Source: Myxococcales bacterium (GTDB lineage: Bacteria > Myxococcota_A > UBA9160 > UBA4427). From it: a stretch of DNA of 64,000 nucleotides. Below the pieces are notes generated by a model. It did no database searches, was not told where the DNA came from, and saw nothing but the letters and a program-made list of their open reading frames with translations. Every line of letters begins with the position of its first letter. Within the stretch, counting starts at the first letter, position 1. Position numbers and translations under genes: made by a program. Below are positions 9,754 to 19,044 of the stretch, in pieces. The stretch spans positions 62,001 through 126,000 of the forward strand of contig DUBZ01000013.1 in the NCBI GenBank assembly GCA_012960035.1, written 5' to 3'.

Positions 9754-10468
9754 CGTCTCTAGCGACCCTGCGTCGCGTTCATTGCGAGCCCAGGGCGAGG
9801 ACGGAATGCAAATGAAACATTCGGGCGGGCGCGTTTCGCGCGAAGAGAAGAAGCAGCAGTCGCGACGTCGCATCCTCGATTCCGCGAGAGACGTCTTTTT
9901 CCGCGACGGGTTCATGCTTGCCAACCTGGACGAAGTTGCAACGAAGGCTGGCGTCGCAAAAGGGACCCTGTACCGATACTTCGAGAGTAAGGCCGATTTG
10001 TACGTCGCGGTGCTGGCCGAAAATGGTGCGGGCTTTGTCAATAAAATGCGTGAAGTCGCTGAGTTCACGGGGCCCGTGCGCGATCGACTGAACCGGCTTG
10101 GTGATTTCTATCTGTCCCATTGGACCGAGCACATCGAGTACTTCCAGATCTTTTGGGCCGTCGACAACGAATCGCTCATTGGTGGCCTCCCCGAAGACGC
10201 CGTGCGTGAAGTCGCAAACTTGTGGGAGGGAAGTCTTTCGATCTTGAAGGACGTTCTCGATCATGGCGTGGCTGAAGGCGAATTGGCCGAATGTGATACT
10301 TGGGAGGTTTCGTACATCATGTGGACGATGGCGAACGGCTTGATCCAGTCTGAGTACACCGCCCCGCGCAAGGAACTCCGCCGCCGACCGCTGCAAGATG
10401 TTTTCGCAGACGCGATCGAGTTGTTGGTCTTGGGACTGTCTCGTCAGAAAACGTCCAACCCGGGTTGA
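9740..10468 (+). CDS. TetR/AcrR-family transcriptional regulator
   Basis: 242 residues from the ATG at 9740, preceded by AAGGGAG and overlapping the end of cysK by 14 bases; a second ATG cluster occurs near residue 23. The DNA-binding domain covers about 35-82: [13 protein letters not shown], then the helix-turn-helix [22 protein letters not shown], the hallmark of TetR. The rest is an all-helical ligand-binding domain with an aromatic-rich core ([17 protein letters not shown]), suggesting a hydrophobic or acyl ligand. The position between cysK and an acyl carrier protein gene does not settle its target. Confidence 0.9.
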   Translation: MILTNVSSDPASRSLRAQGEDGMQMKHSGGRVSREEKKQQSRRRILDSARDVFFRDGFMLANLDEVATKAGVAKGTLYRYFESKADLYVAVLAENGAGFVNKMREVAEFTGPVRDRLNRLGDFYLSHWTEHIEYFQIFWAVDNESLIGGLPEDAVREVANLWEGSLSILKDVLDHGVAEGELAECDTWEVSYIMWTMANGLIQSEYTAPRKELRRRPLQDVFADAIELLVLGLSRQKTSNPG

Positions 10469-10529
10469 GACCGATCGATTTTCTTGGTCATGATGAGCCG
10501 CCTGGTGAAGAGCCCATGAGGAACGTACG

Positions 10530-10772
10530 ATGAGTGCAAGTGTCGTTGAGCGATTGCGTCAGCTGGTATCAGACCAGCTTGGTGTTGACGTTTCGAAGAT
10601 GAAGTCCGAAGCCAACATCATTGACGACCTGGGTGCCGACTCGCTCGACGTCGTGGAGCTCGTGATGGCGATCGAAGAAACCTTCGATATCGAAGTCTCG
10701 GATGAAGAAGCCGAAGTTCTTCGCACGGTCGGTGACGTCGAAGCGTTTGTGGTCGGGCGTGTCGCGGCTTGA
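10530..10772 (+). CDS. acpP: Acyl carrier protein
   Basis: 80 residues. The phosphopantetheine attachment serine is S38 in LGADSLDVVELVMAIEE, a textbook ACP helix-II motif. The protein is acidic and the size is normal. A GAGGAACG ribosome-binding site precedes the ATG. It is the carrier for fatty acid synthesis and for acyl donors such as the LpxD substrate. No fab genes surround it; it lies 61 bases after the TetR gene. It could be the housekeeping ACP or a second specialised one; the strong match to AcpP favours the former. Confidence 0.95.
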   Translation: MSASVVERLRQLVSDQLGVDVSKMKSEANIIDDLGADSLDVVELVMAIEETFDIEVSDEEAEVLRTVGDVEAFVVGRVAA

Positions 10773-10809
10773 ATTCGGCCCCATGCCGCCGCCATTGGGC
10801 GAAATCAGC

Positions 10810-11112
10810 CTAGAAACGAAACCCTGGAAGTAATTTGAAGTGAGCCCCGGCGCCCGTCCCGAGAAGTGCAAAGAAAATCGCGAACGGCATGCGGGGACGA
10901 AATGCCGCGTGCACGCTCGCCTTCGCCGCGGCTTTCTGCTCCTCGGGGCTTCCTGGCGTGTCTTCGAGAACCCTCGCCATTTCGGGGACGACCAACAGTA
11001 AGCCAAATAGACAAAAGAACGCGGCGAAGTAGAGCAGCCCTAAAATCGCGACCGGCCGAAACTGGGGCCTAGTTCGGTTGGTTACCCGCTTCTGTTCGGC
11101 TTCGTTCGACAC
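10810..11112 (-). CDS. Small membrane protein of unknown function
   Basis: 100 residues starting at a GTG (11112) with AGGG about 8 bases upstream. Residues about 20-43 (PVAILGLLYFAAFFCLFGLLLVV) and about 75-90 are hydrophobic, suggesting two membrane segments with a charged loop (SPEEQKAAAKA) between them. I do not recognise a family. It sits between acpP and polA on the opposite strand, convergent with acpP and divergent from polA. Consistent coding composition supports it, but only moderately. Confidence 0.55.
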   Translation of the reverse strand: MSNEAEQKRVTNRTRPQFRPVAILGLLYFAAFFCLFGLLLVVPEMARVLEDTPGSPEEQKAAAKASVHAAFRPRMPFAIFFALLGTGAGAHFKLLPGFRF

Positions 11113-11222
11113 GGCCGAACCCTACAGACCGCACGCTGTTCCTGCGACCTGTAAATTCGAGCTAGTCTGGCCCGACTCAGCAGGGCACGAGAGACCGAAC
11201 CCCATCGACAACGAGGTGCGCC

Positions 11223-14006
11223 GTGGCGGAAAAACGGAAGAGCGCGGCAACGAACAAAAAGAGCAAGGGTAAGAAGGGACTGAAGCGCCTCGTTGTGATC
11301 GATGGAGCCAACGCGATCTTTCGCGCGTTCTTCGGGATCCCCGGGTTGCGCGGGCCAGACGGTTCGCCAACGAATGCCGTTCTTGGGTTTACCAACATCT
11401 TGCACAAGATCATTCGGGAAGAATCGCCCGACTACATCGCAGTTGCGATGGATCCCAAAGGCGGTTCGTTTCGCAACGAGATCTACAAAGAGTACAAAGC
11501 GAATCGCGACGCGACGCCCGAAGACCTGATCGTGCAGTTCCCGTTGGTTAAAGAATTGATCGACGCGCATGGAATTCAGCGTATCGAGATCCCGGGCTTC
11601 GAAGCCGATGACGTGATCGCAACGCTCGCCACGCATGCACCCGACGACGTCGCCGTTTCGATCATTTCGACAGACAAGGACTTGATGCAGTTGTGCACCG
11701 ACCGCGTCGAGCTTGTAGACGGCATCAAGGATCGTCGGTTTGGCCCCGCCGAAGTGCAGGAGAAGTTCGGCGTACCCCCAGAGCAGATGCTCGATCTGCG
11801 CGCGCTCGTTGGAGACCCGAGTGACAACATCCCGGGCGTAAAGGGGATCGGCGTGAAAGGCGCCGCGAAGCTGATGGAAGAGTGGGGGAGCCTCGACAAT
11901 ATGCTCGCCCACGCCGAAGAGATTACAGCCAAGCGCGCAAGGGAAGGGCTCACCGAACACGCGGATATGGCGTTGCTGTCGCGAGAGCTTTCGACTCTGC
12001 GCTGTGATGTTGACCTGGGTGTCGAGCTCGAAGAGCTCGCACTTCCCGAGGCTGACGTCGATTCGCTTCGCGAGTTGTACAAGCGGCTCGGCTTCACGCG
12101 ACTCCTCGAAAACCTCGAGCCCGACAGCGATGACGCGGAACCGTCCAGCGTCGACAGCCAAAGCCCCGTTGAAGAGCTTTCAATCGACATTGTTCGCGAC
12201 GGCAAAGCCCTCACGAAGGCGTTCGCAAAGCTCTTTAAATGTGACGAACTTGTCATGCTCGCGGTTGAAGGTGCCGGCAGCGTCGTCGACGCTCCGGTTG
12301 TCGGCTTGGCGTTGGCCTCCGCAGAAGGAAACGACGCGGCCTATCTACCGCTCGTTCGCTTGAGCAACGGGCAGACGGATCTCCCCCTCGGCGGAGCCGA
12401 AGAAGCACAGCTTACGATGGCAGAAGTGGTCGCTGCGCTCCAGCCGCTCTTTGATGTTCCGTCCCCCAAGCCGTGGTTCGGCTGGTCGACGAAACGATTG
12501 CAAGCGTTGTTGGGCGAGCAGGGGCTCGAAATCCCGGTCCCGACATTCGACGCTCGCATCGCTGCGTTCTTGCTCGATCCTGCTGGCTCCAACGACTTGG
12601 CGCCGTTGGCGATGCAGCTACTGGGGCGGTCAGTCAAGAGTTGGGAAGATCTTGCCGGGCGCGGCGCGAAAGCAACGCCCGCCGCCGAAGTTCCAGTGGA
12701 AGACCTCGCAAGTTGGCTTGCCGATCACATATCGGCCGTCGTTGCGATGCGGCCGAAGATCCAAGAGGGCTTGGATCGAGACGGGCTGACGAGTTTGTTC
12801 GTCGACGTCGAGCTCCCACTCACCCGGGTACTTGCGCGGATTGAACGCAATGGCGTTCGAGTTGACGAGACGATGCTCGCGAGCCTCTCCGAAGAGTACG
12901 AGTCCACGTTGGCAACCTTGGAAAAGGAAATTCATAAACTCGCGGGCGAAGAGTTTTTGGTGAGCTCGCCCAAACAGCTGCAGGTCATCTTGTTTGAAAA
13001 ACTGCGGCTTACCCCGATCAAGAAGACGAAGACTGGCTATTCCACAGCGGAGAGCGTGCTCGAACAGTTGACCGACGAACACCCGATGCCGGGTAAGATC
13101 CTCGAATGGCGGCAGCTCGCGAAATTGAAAAGTACCTACGTCGACGCGCTGCCGAAGCTGATCAGCGAAAAGACCGGACGCATTCATCCCACGTTCAATC
13201 AATTGGGCGCGGCGACGGGACGGCTTTCCGCGTCGGAACCCAACGTGCAGAACATTCCGATTCGAACCGCTCAGGGGGTTCGGATTCGCGAGACGTTCAT
13301 TCCGGCAAGTAAGCAGGTCATGCTTGCCGCGGACTATTCGCAAGTTGAGCTCCGCGTGCTCGCGCACTACTCGGGAGACGAGAGTCTGGTCGATGCGTTT
13401 TTAAAGGGAGACGACATTCACCGACGGACGGCCGCGGAAGTGGCAGGGATCTCGGTCGACGAAGTCGACGATGACCAGCGCGCGCACGCAAAGGCCGTCA
13501 ACTTTGGAATTATCTACGGATCGTCGGCGTTCGGACTCGCGAATACATTGGGGATCGCCACCGCGGAGGCACAGGGTATCGTCGACGCCTATTTCGCGCG
13601 ATATATCGGAGTGCGCCGTTTCCTCGACGAAACCACAAAGAATGCCAAAACGGACGGGTTCGTTTCGACCCTGCTTGGCCGGCGGCGCTACCTGCCAGAT
13701 CTCTCTTCGAAGAACCGCATGCTCAAACAAGCTGCGGAGCGAATGGCGGTCAACTCTGTCATCCAGGGAACGGCGGCAGACTTGATCAAGAAGGCGATGA
13801 TCGACGTCGATTCGGCGCTCACGGAGTCCGGGCTCGGTGCGACCATGATCATGCAAGTCCACGATGAACTGGTCTTCGAGACGTCTGAAAAAGACGTTGA
13901 CGCGTTGAGCGCGCTCGTGCGGGACAAGATGGAAGGTGTTTATCCGCTTGAGGTTCCGCTCGTTGTCGACTTGGGTTACGGCAAAAACTGGCGCATCGCT
14001 CACTAG
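11223..14006 (+). CDS. polA: DNA polymerase I
   Basis: 927 residues, usual length; GTG start with GAGGTG upstream. It fills gaps, removes Okazaki primers and serves repair. Residues about 20-300 are the 5'-3' exonuclease (VVIDGANAIFRAFFG, EADDVIATLA, TDKDLMQL, GDPSDNIPGVKGIG). Residues about 330-515 occupy the 3'-5' exonuclease position but lack its catalytic acids: the DTE of motif I reads AVE (347-349), and motifs II and III lack their aspartates. The polymerase domain is intact: motif A DYSQVELR, motif B AKAVNFGIIYG, motif C VHDELVFE. The enzyme probably does not proofread. The basic N-terminus (KRKSAATNKKSKGKK) is unusually long. Confidence 0.96.
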   Translation: MAEKRKSAATNKKSKGKKGLKRLVVIDGANAIFRAFFGIPGLRGPDGSPTNAVLGFTNILHKIIREESPDYIAVAMDPKGGSFRNEIYKEYKANRDATPEDLIVQFPLVKELIDAHGIQRIEIPGFEADDVIATLATHAPDDVAVSIISTDKDLMQLCTDRVELVDGIKDRRFGPAEVQEKFGVPPEQMLDLRALVGDPSDNIPGVKGIGVKGAAKLMEEWGSLDNMLAHAEEITAKRAREGLTEHADMALLSRELSTLRCDVDLGVELEELALPEADVDSLRELYKRLGFTRLLENLEPDSDDAEPSSVDSQSPVEELSIDIVRDGKALTKAFAKLFKCDELVMLAVEGAGSVVDAPVVGLALASAEGNDAAYLPLVRLSNGQTDLPLGGAEEAQLTMAEVVAALQPLFDVPSPKPWFGWSTKRLQALLGEQGLEIPVPTFDARIAAFLLDPAGSNDLAPLAMQLLGRSVKSWEDLAGRGAKATPAAEVPVEDLASWLADHISAVVAMRPKIQEGLDRDGLTSLFVDVELPLTRVLARIERNGVRVDETMLASLSEEYESTLATLEKEIHKLAGEEFLVSSPKQLQVILFEKLRLTPIKKTKTGYSTAESVLEQLTDEHPMPGKILEWRQLAKLKSTYVDALPKLISEKTGRIHPTFNQLGAATGRLSASEPNVQNIPIRTAQGVRIRETFIPASKQVMLAADYSQVELRVLAHYSGDESLVDAFLKGDDIHRRTAAEVAGISVDEVDDDQRAHAKAVNFGIIYGSSAFGLANTLGIATAEAQGIVDAYFARYIGVRRFLDETTKNAKTDGFVSTLLGRRRYLPDLSSKNRMLKQAAERMAVNSVIQGTAADLIKKAMIDVDSALTESGLGATMIMQVHDELVFETSEKDVDALSALVRDKMEGVYPLEVPLVVDLGYGKNWRIAH

Positions 14007-14040
14007 AGCCGCCACTACTGCCGCCACTACAGCCGCAGTG

Positions 14041-15114
14041 TCAGACCGGCGCGAATAGGTTGACGCTGTATTCGTCGTCGTCATCGAGCCAGCGGGTTTC
14101 GCAACGCATCTGCGAGAGCGCTGCGAGCTCGTCGATCTCCTGAAGAGAGTACTTGTACGAGTTCTCGGTGTGGATCTTGTCGCCCTGTTGGAATGCGAAC
14201 GACTGGCCCAGCTCCGCGACTTGTACGCTTTGATCGCGAAGGCTCACGAGTGAACTCTCGACGCAGCCCGAATCTTCGTGGTAATGCGCTCTAAACTCAA
14301 ACTGCTCCGGTGAAAAATCAGCGCCGAGTTCTCGGTTGATCCGAGTGAGTAGGTTCTTGTTGAAGCGTGCCGTGACGCCGAGGGAGTCGTCATATGCGCG
14401 TTCGAGACGCTCTCGGTTCTTGCGGAGATCGATGCCAATCAAAAGGCGATCCGACGCTGCCATGCCCGCACGGACTTTCATCAAAAAGTCGGCGGCTTGC
14501 GGCTTGTGGAGATTGCCGACGGACGAGCCCAGCCAAAGAACCAGGCGTGGGGTTGAATCGTGGTTCCCTAGCACGGTCAGCGCGGTTTCGTATTCACCAC
14601 AAACCGCATGCACGCTGAGCCGCGGATGTTCGCGTAGGAGCGCCTCCGCGCTCTCCTCGATGGCGCTGCGAGAAATGTCGATGGGGACGTAGACCAGAGA
14701 CGCTTGCGCGGCGAGCAGCGCTTCTAACAAGACTCGCGTTTTTCCCGCGCTACCACTCCCAAATTCGACAAGGGTTGCGCCTTGATCGAAGTGACCTGCA
14801 ATGTCGGCGGCGCGCTCCCGCAGTAGCATGCGTTCGACGCGGGTGAGGTAGTACTCCTCGAGGTCGCAGATCTCCTCGAAGATCTTTGAGCCGATCTCGT
14901 CGTAAAAGAAGCGGCAGGGAAGGCTTCGCTCAGCAGCGGAAAGGCCCGTGCTCACTTCTTCCGCAAATGACGGAAGCTCGATCTGCGCTTCGGGAATGGT
15001 CAGCCTATAGCGGTCGGCATATTGGCTGAGGCGCTTCGACGTGTTCTGCGAGCTTTGACGCGGCAAATTCGATTGCTCCGGGGCGCGTTCATGCGAAGCG
15101 CAACACCCTAGCAT
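14041..15114 (-). CDS. egtD: EgtD-like histidine N-alpha-methyltransferase
   Basis: 357 residues, family DUF2260/EgtD. EgtD trimethylates histidine with SAM to hercynine, the first step of ergothioneine synthesis. Visible signatures are FFYDEIGSKIFEEI, the SAM loop VEFGSGSAGKTR, VPIDIS, LWLGSSVGN, and the substrate segment HTENSYKYS, in which E and S match the histidine-binding pair of characterised EgtD (there E282 and S284). No egtB or egtE is in the window, so the product could be hercynine only, or partner genes lie elsewhere. Convergent with polA; 34 bases separate the stops and hold two CCGCCACTAC copies. Confidence 0.85.
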   Translation of the reverse strand: MLGCCASHERAPEQSNLPRQSSQNTSKRLSQYADRYRLTIPEAQIELPSFAEEVSTGLSAAERSLPCRFFYDEIGSKIFEEICDLEEYYLTRVERMLLRERAADIAGHFDQGATLVEFGSGSAGKTRVLLEALLAAQASLVYVPIDISRSAIEESAEALLREHPRLSVHAVCGEYETALTVLGNHDSTPRLVLWLGSSVGNLHKPQAADFLMKVRAGMAASDRLLIGIDLRKNRERLERAYDDSLGVTARFNKNLLTRINRELGADFSPEQFEFRAHYHEDSGCVESSLVSLRDQSVQVAELGQSFAFQQGDKIHTENSYKYSLQEIDELAALSQMRCETRWLDDDDEYSVNLFAPV

Positions 15115-15180
15115 TCGATCGAAGTTGACGCGCTGGGCACGCGTGAAGAGGAAACCGCCCAGCCCCTTCGCCGCGTGCGA

Positions 15181-15723
15181 TCAGCCGAGCCGCTTGCTCT
15201 TCGCCACGGCGATTTCGTCGTCGCTGATGATCCCGTCTTCACCGAGCTTCTGCAGTTTCATGATTTGGTCTGCGAGCGAATCATGTTCCTGAACTTCGAG
15301 CGCGAACGACACGTAGGACGAGACAGAAGAGTCTTCTTCGTCTTTGAAGGAATCTGCATCGAGGAGCAATCGTTCGTCGCTACTGCGAGAAAATTTCGAA
15401 TCGCGATTCGCGTCCGGAGCCTTTTGCTTGCGCTTGCGAATCCGTGCTTCAACCGATCCGTGGGCATCGAGTGTCGATCGCTGCTGTTGCGCGAACCGCT
15501 CGGCGGATTCGTTCTTGAGCTTCGGTGCGCGCAGGGTTGCGACCCGCACTTCGGTGCGATTGATCGCTTGGCGACTTCCCTTGAAGAATAGATCTCCACC
15601 AACGGGATACAGAAAGAGCCCGGCGAAGAACCCTTCCGGCGGGAGAGCCTCCGTCGTATTGCCGCGCAACACGATCACGCCGAGAAGGATCAACGCCAAT
15701 CCGAGCTTTCTGGGTTCGTTCAT
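15181..15723 (-). CDS. Membrane-anchored SHOCT-domain protein
   Basis: 180 residues; ATG preceded by GGAG at a 6-base spacing. Residues about 7-20 (LGLALILLGVIVL) and 31-47 are hydrophobic. A charged, serine-rich middle part follows, and the C-terminus (LADQIMKLQKLGEDGIISDDEIAVAKSKRL) fits the SHOCT short C-terminal domain, which typically ends membrane or oligomerising proteins. No enzyme domain is seen. It lies 66 bases upstream of the EgtD-like gene on the same strand. Function unknown. Confidence 0.65.
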   Translation of the reverse strand: MNEPRKLGLALILLGVIVLRGNTTEALPPEGFFAGLFLYPVGGDLFFKGSRQAINRTEVRVATLRAPKLKNESAERFAQQQRSTLDAHGSVEARIRKRKQKAPDANRDSKFSRSSDERLLLDADSFKDEEDSSVSSYVSFALEVQEHDSLADQIMKLQKLGEDGIISDDEIAVAKSKRLG

Positions 15724-15914
15724 GTCGGCTCCACGGCCTCATTCTCAAGTAGCTGAAAACGCTAAAGATTTTACATTTTCTTGACTAAGACTCAAAAAAG
15801 GGTCCATTTGATTGCCCGCTTTTCGCCCAGAGCACGCCTCTCTATAGGAGCGGCAAAACAGTGAGTTCTCGACATCAACCAAGCCGCTAGCAGAAGGCGA
15901 GAAGAGGAGAAAAA

Positions 15915-16502
15915 ATGGCGATGGAACGAACCCCGACCAACCCCGAAAACGAAGCGCGACTCATGCGTGAGATTCTTGCTGGCAACGACGCCGCATTCGT
16001 CGAACTTCACGAACTCTACGAGCGACGGATCTACTTCTTCGCACTCAAGCGGATGCGCGATCCGTCTGACGCAGAAGACGTGACTCAAGAAGTATTTCTC
16101 CAGGTCTTCCGTGGCCTGGCCAAGTTCGAAGGACGCTCGTCCATGCTGAGCTGGATGTTCGGCATCGCGCACAACCAAATTTGCCGACGCTATCGAAAGC
16201 GCAACGTGAAGATTCAATCGCTCCAGAGCGACGAGGTAAACGCTCTCGACTCAGGCGAGACTCCCGCTGACCAGCGAACTGACTTTGTTCGCATTCTGCG
16301 CAACTGCAGCCGGGTACTCGAGGAGAAGGTGCCAGACCAGCAGCGAGAAACATTCGAGTTGCGGTATCTCGAAAATAAATCTACGCGAGAGATCGCGCAG
16401 AAATTGGGCAGGTCGCCGCAGGCGGTCAAGATCAGTCTCTTCCGCACGCGGCGCACCTTGGCGGAGAACAATCGCAAGTTGTCCTCGGTGCTGAGCGCTT
16501 AA
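15915..16502 (+). CDS. ECF-type RNA polymerase sigma factor
   Basis: 195 residues with AGGAG before the ATG. Region 2 covers about 20-90 (FVELHELYERRIYFFALKRM, DAEDVTQEVFLQVFRGL, SMLSWMFGIAHNQICRRYRKR). Region 4 covers about 130-185 (VPDQQRETFELRYLENKSTREIAQKLGRSPQAVKISLFRTRRTL). ECF sigma factors redirect RNA polymerase to stress or envelope regulons and are usually held by an anti-sigma factor; no gene with an anti-sigma zinc-finger or membrane pattern follows, so control must differ or be encoded elsewhere. A 13-base-pair hairpin follows the gene. Confidence 0.93.
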   Translation: MAMERTPTNPENEARLMREILAGNDAAFVELHELYERRIYFFALKRMRDPSDAEDVTQEVFLQVFRGLAKFEGRSSMLSWMFGIAHNQICRRYRKRNVKIQSLQSDEVNALDSGETPADQRTDFVRILRNCSRVLEEKVPDQQRETFELRYLENKSTREIAQKLGRSPQAVKISLFRTRRTLAENNRKLSSVLSA

Positions 16503-16591
16503 GCACCCAGGTGCAAACGGGGGAAGTCGGAAAGAGATCGATCTACTGAAGAAGTAAGTGCGCTAAAAGAGTCCCAGAGTGGACGCCTACG

Positions 16592-16627
16592 AAATCGCTC
16601 CCTGTTAATTCGCGCAGGGGGCGATTT
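16592..16627 (+). terminator. Hairpin terminator after the ECF sigma gene
   Basis: Arms 16592-16604 (AAATCGCTCCCTG) and 16615-16627 (CAGGGGGCGATTT) pair over 13 positions with one G-T wobble around a 10-base loop, followed after three bases by GTTTT. It lies between two convergent sigma-factor genes. The U-run is short, so it is a likely but imperfect intrinsic terminator. Confidence 0.6.
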
Positions 16628-16693
16628 CACGTTTTGGGCAGCACTTCGGTCACAAGTCGCCGTCATCGAACTTTGAGGCGCGCAGGAGCGGCG

Positions 16694-17266
16694 CTAGGGC
16701 GTTCGGCTTTCTAGGATTGCCTTTAGGCGCACACGCGCGGTGACCCAATCACTCTTGACCGTTCGCTCGGAAATGGAGAGTTCCTGGGCCACTTCTCCCA
16801 CCGTCAGCCCACCAAAGACCCGAAGTGCGACAACGAGGGCGGCGCGATCGTTTTCGAGGGCCAATCGATCCAGAGAGTCCCGTGCCTCTTGGAAGCCTTC
16901 TTCCGAAACCGTCACGGCCGGGAAGACGTTTTCGTCCAAGGTCTCGCGCACTCTGTCTCCGCCGCGCTTGTCGGTCGTTCGTGCGCGGGCGTGATCGATC
17001 AGAACGTGACGCATGATGCCCGACGCGGCCGAATAGAAATGTGTTCGGTCCTGCCATTCCCTGGCCGAGGCCGTGGTCAAGCGCACGAAGACTTCATTGA
17101 TGATCGCGGTCGCGGAAAGCGTATGGTCCACCCGCTCGTTCTTGAATAAATTGCGCGCGCGTCGGCGCAGTTCGGGATACACGAGATCCCAAAGCTGATC
17201 CGCCGGGCTGTCGGTCTTGTGGCTCTGGTTGAGGAGAACCGTGATTTCGTCTTTATCGGCCGCCAT
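16694..17266 (-). CDS. Sigma-70 family factor of the TIGR02999 (Sigma70_ECF) type
   Basis: 190 residues. The segments QLWDLVYPELRRRARNLF, RVDHTLSATAIINEVFVRL, DRTHFYSAASGIMRHVLIDHARAR and GLTVGEVAQELSISERTVKSDWVTARVRL are typical of the TIGR02999/PF07638 sigma family, known mainly from Planctomycetes, Acidobacteria and relatives, and often linked to serine/threonine kinases. Region 2 spans about 25-95 and region 4 about 130-185. No kinase or anti-sigma gene is adjacent. It is convergent with the other sigma gene and divergent from the aldehyde dehydrogenase. Confidence 0.92.
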   Translation of the reverse strand: MAADKDEITVLLNQSHKTDSPADQLWDLVYPELRRRARNLFKNERVDHTLSATAIINEVFVRLTTASAREWQDRTHFYSAASGIMRHVLIDHARARTTDKRGGDRVRETLDENVFPAVTVSEEGFQEARDSLDRLALENDRAALVVALRVFGGLTVGEVAQELSISERTVKSDWVTARVRLKAILESRTP

Positions 17267-17408
17267 GACCCACGATTGTAGTGCGCCCGCAGGCCCATCG
17301 CCGGGGCGCGGAAGACGACCGGAGAGTCGCGTTTTGGGGTGGCGGTGGAAGTCCGGTGGTAGACTTCGGGGCCCAAGCTATCGATTCGAAAACTGGAGAC
17401 TCCACAAC

Positions 17409-18950
17409 ATGGCGATCGTCGAACCCATCCCATCCAACTCCCCTGATGAGCCGAGGCGCCTGCGATTGCGCAGTGTGGTCGACCTCGAAGAAATCGGAGA
17501 GATTGAAGTTCAACCTGCTTCCGAAGTAAGGGCAGCCCTCGAACGGGCGCGCAAGGCGCAACCCGCCTGGGCGGCGCTTTCTGTTGAAAAGCGCGCTGGC
17601 TATCTCAAGGGTGTGCTCAAGATTCTGCTTGATCGCCAGGAAGATGTGATCGAAACCGTCATCCGTGAAACGGGCAAGACGCGCAGCGAAGCGATCACGA
17701 TGGAAGTGTTCGCCTCGGCGGATGCACTTTCGTACTACAGCAAGCGCGCTGCAAAACTGCTTGCTCCGAAGCCGCGATCACTTCACGGTGTCATGCGATT
17801 CATGAAGAAGGTCACGATCCACCAGGTGCCGCTCGGCGTTGTCGGGATCATCACGCCGTGGAATGGCCCGTTTATTCTTTCGCTCAACCCAACTGCACAA
17901 GCGCTTGTGGCGGGCAATGCGGTTCTCCTCAAACCATCGGAAGTCACACCCTTTTCAGCGCAACTGTTCGCCGAGATGTTCCGGGAAGCGGGGCTTCCCG
18001 AAGGCGTGTTGCAAGTCTTGGTGGGAGACGGCGAAACCGGTGCAGCGCTTTGCGAGTCGGGGGTCGACAAGATCTCGTTTACCGGCAGCGTTGAAACCGG
18101 GCGCAAGGTTGGCGAGTCCTGCGCGCGGCAACTCATCCCATGCACCCTCGAACTAGGAGGGAAGGACCCGATGATCGTTTGCACCGACGCCGACATCGAA
18201 AGCGCGGCGGCGGGCGCACTAGCGGGTGCGTATATGAATACAGGCCAGTACTGCTGTGGCACCGAACGAGTCTACGTCGTGGATTCGGTCGCAGACGCGT
18301 TCATCGAAGAAGTGGTGAAGCGCGCCTCAAAGTTGCGCCAAGGTGACAAGGGTGAAAGCGACGTGGGTCCGATCTTCTGGCCGCGGCAAATGGAAATCAT
18401 CGAAACCCACATGGCCGATGCAATCGAAAAGGGCGCAGTCGTTCGAGTTGGCGGCCGGAGAAACCCCGATCTCGAAGGTCTCTACTTTGAACCGACCGTG
18501 CTGACCGACGTCAACCACGACATGCAGATTATGGTGGATGAAACCTTCGGTCCGATTCTCCCGATCATGCGCGTTGCCGACGAAGACGAAGCGCTGCGTC
18601 TCGCCAATGACACGCGCTACGGCCTTGGGGCGACGGTTTGGAGCAACGACGAATTCAAGGCGACCAGCATTGCCAAACAACTCGAATCGGGAAGCGTTTG
18701 CATCAACGACATGACGGTCACGTATGGTGTGATCGAAGCCCCATTCGGCGGCCGCAAGTCAAGCGGGGTTGGTCAGGTGAACGGCGACAACGGGATCTTA
18801 GGCTACTGCTATCAACTTCCCGTGATCGTCGATCGCTGGAAGGGAAAGAACTCTCGCGACTTTTATCCCTACGGCAGAAAGAAGGACGAAGGCGTGCAGA
18901 AGGCCGCGCGCTTTTTGTTTGGGACGTCGCTCGGTCGCTGGCTTTCATAG
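17409..18950 (+). CDS. NAD(P)-dependent aldehyde dehydrogenase
   Basis: 513 residues from the ATG at 17409; the open frame extends upstream into the divergent sigma gene but homology starts here. The family oxidises aldehydes to acids. Residues visible: N152 in ITPWNGPF, glutamate E248 in LELGGKDP, catalytic cysteine C282 in TGQYCCGTERV, and SFTGSVETGRKV of the cofactor fold. The C-terminus continues past the usual end with a basic tail (GRKKDEGVQKAARFLFG), common in long-chain or fatty aldehyde members. The substrate cannot be read from the sequence. Confidence 0.93.
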   Translation: MAIVEPIPSNSPDEPRRLRLRSVVDLEEIGEIEVQPASEVRAALERARKAQPAWAALSVEKRAGYLKGVLKILLDRQEDVIETVIRETGKTRSEAITMEVFASADALSYYSKRAAKLLAPKPRSLHGVMRFMKKVTIHQVPLGVVGIITPWNGPFILSLNPTAQALVAGNAVLLKPSEVTPFSAQLFAEMFREAGLPEGVLQVLVGDGETGAALCESGVDKISFTGSVETGRKVGESCARQLIPCTLELGGKDPMIVCTDADIESAAAGALAGAYMNTGQYCCGTERVYVVDSVADAFIEEVVKRASKLRQGDKGESDVGPIFWPRQMEIIETHMADAIEKGAVVRVGGRRNPDLEGLYFEPTVLTDVNHDMQIMVDETFGPILPIMRVADEDEALRLANDTRYGLGATVWSNDEFKATSIAKQLESGSVCINDMTVTYGVIEAPFGGRKSSGVGQVNGDNGILGYCYQLPVIVDRWKGKNSRDFYPYGRKKDEGVQKAARFLFGTSLGRWLS

Positions 18951-19044
18951 CGTCGCGGCGTCACATTGACGCTTCACGTACTAGGACACAATAAACCGAC
19001 GGGGACGATCCGTTTCTCGTCGCACCGAACCACTGGGAGTCAAG

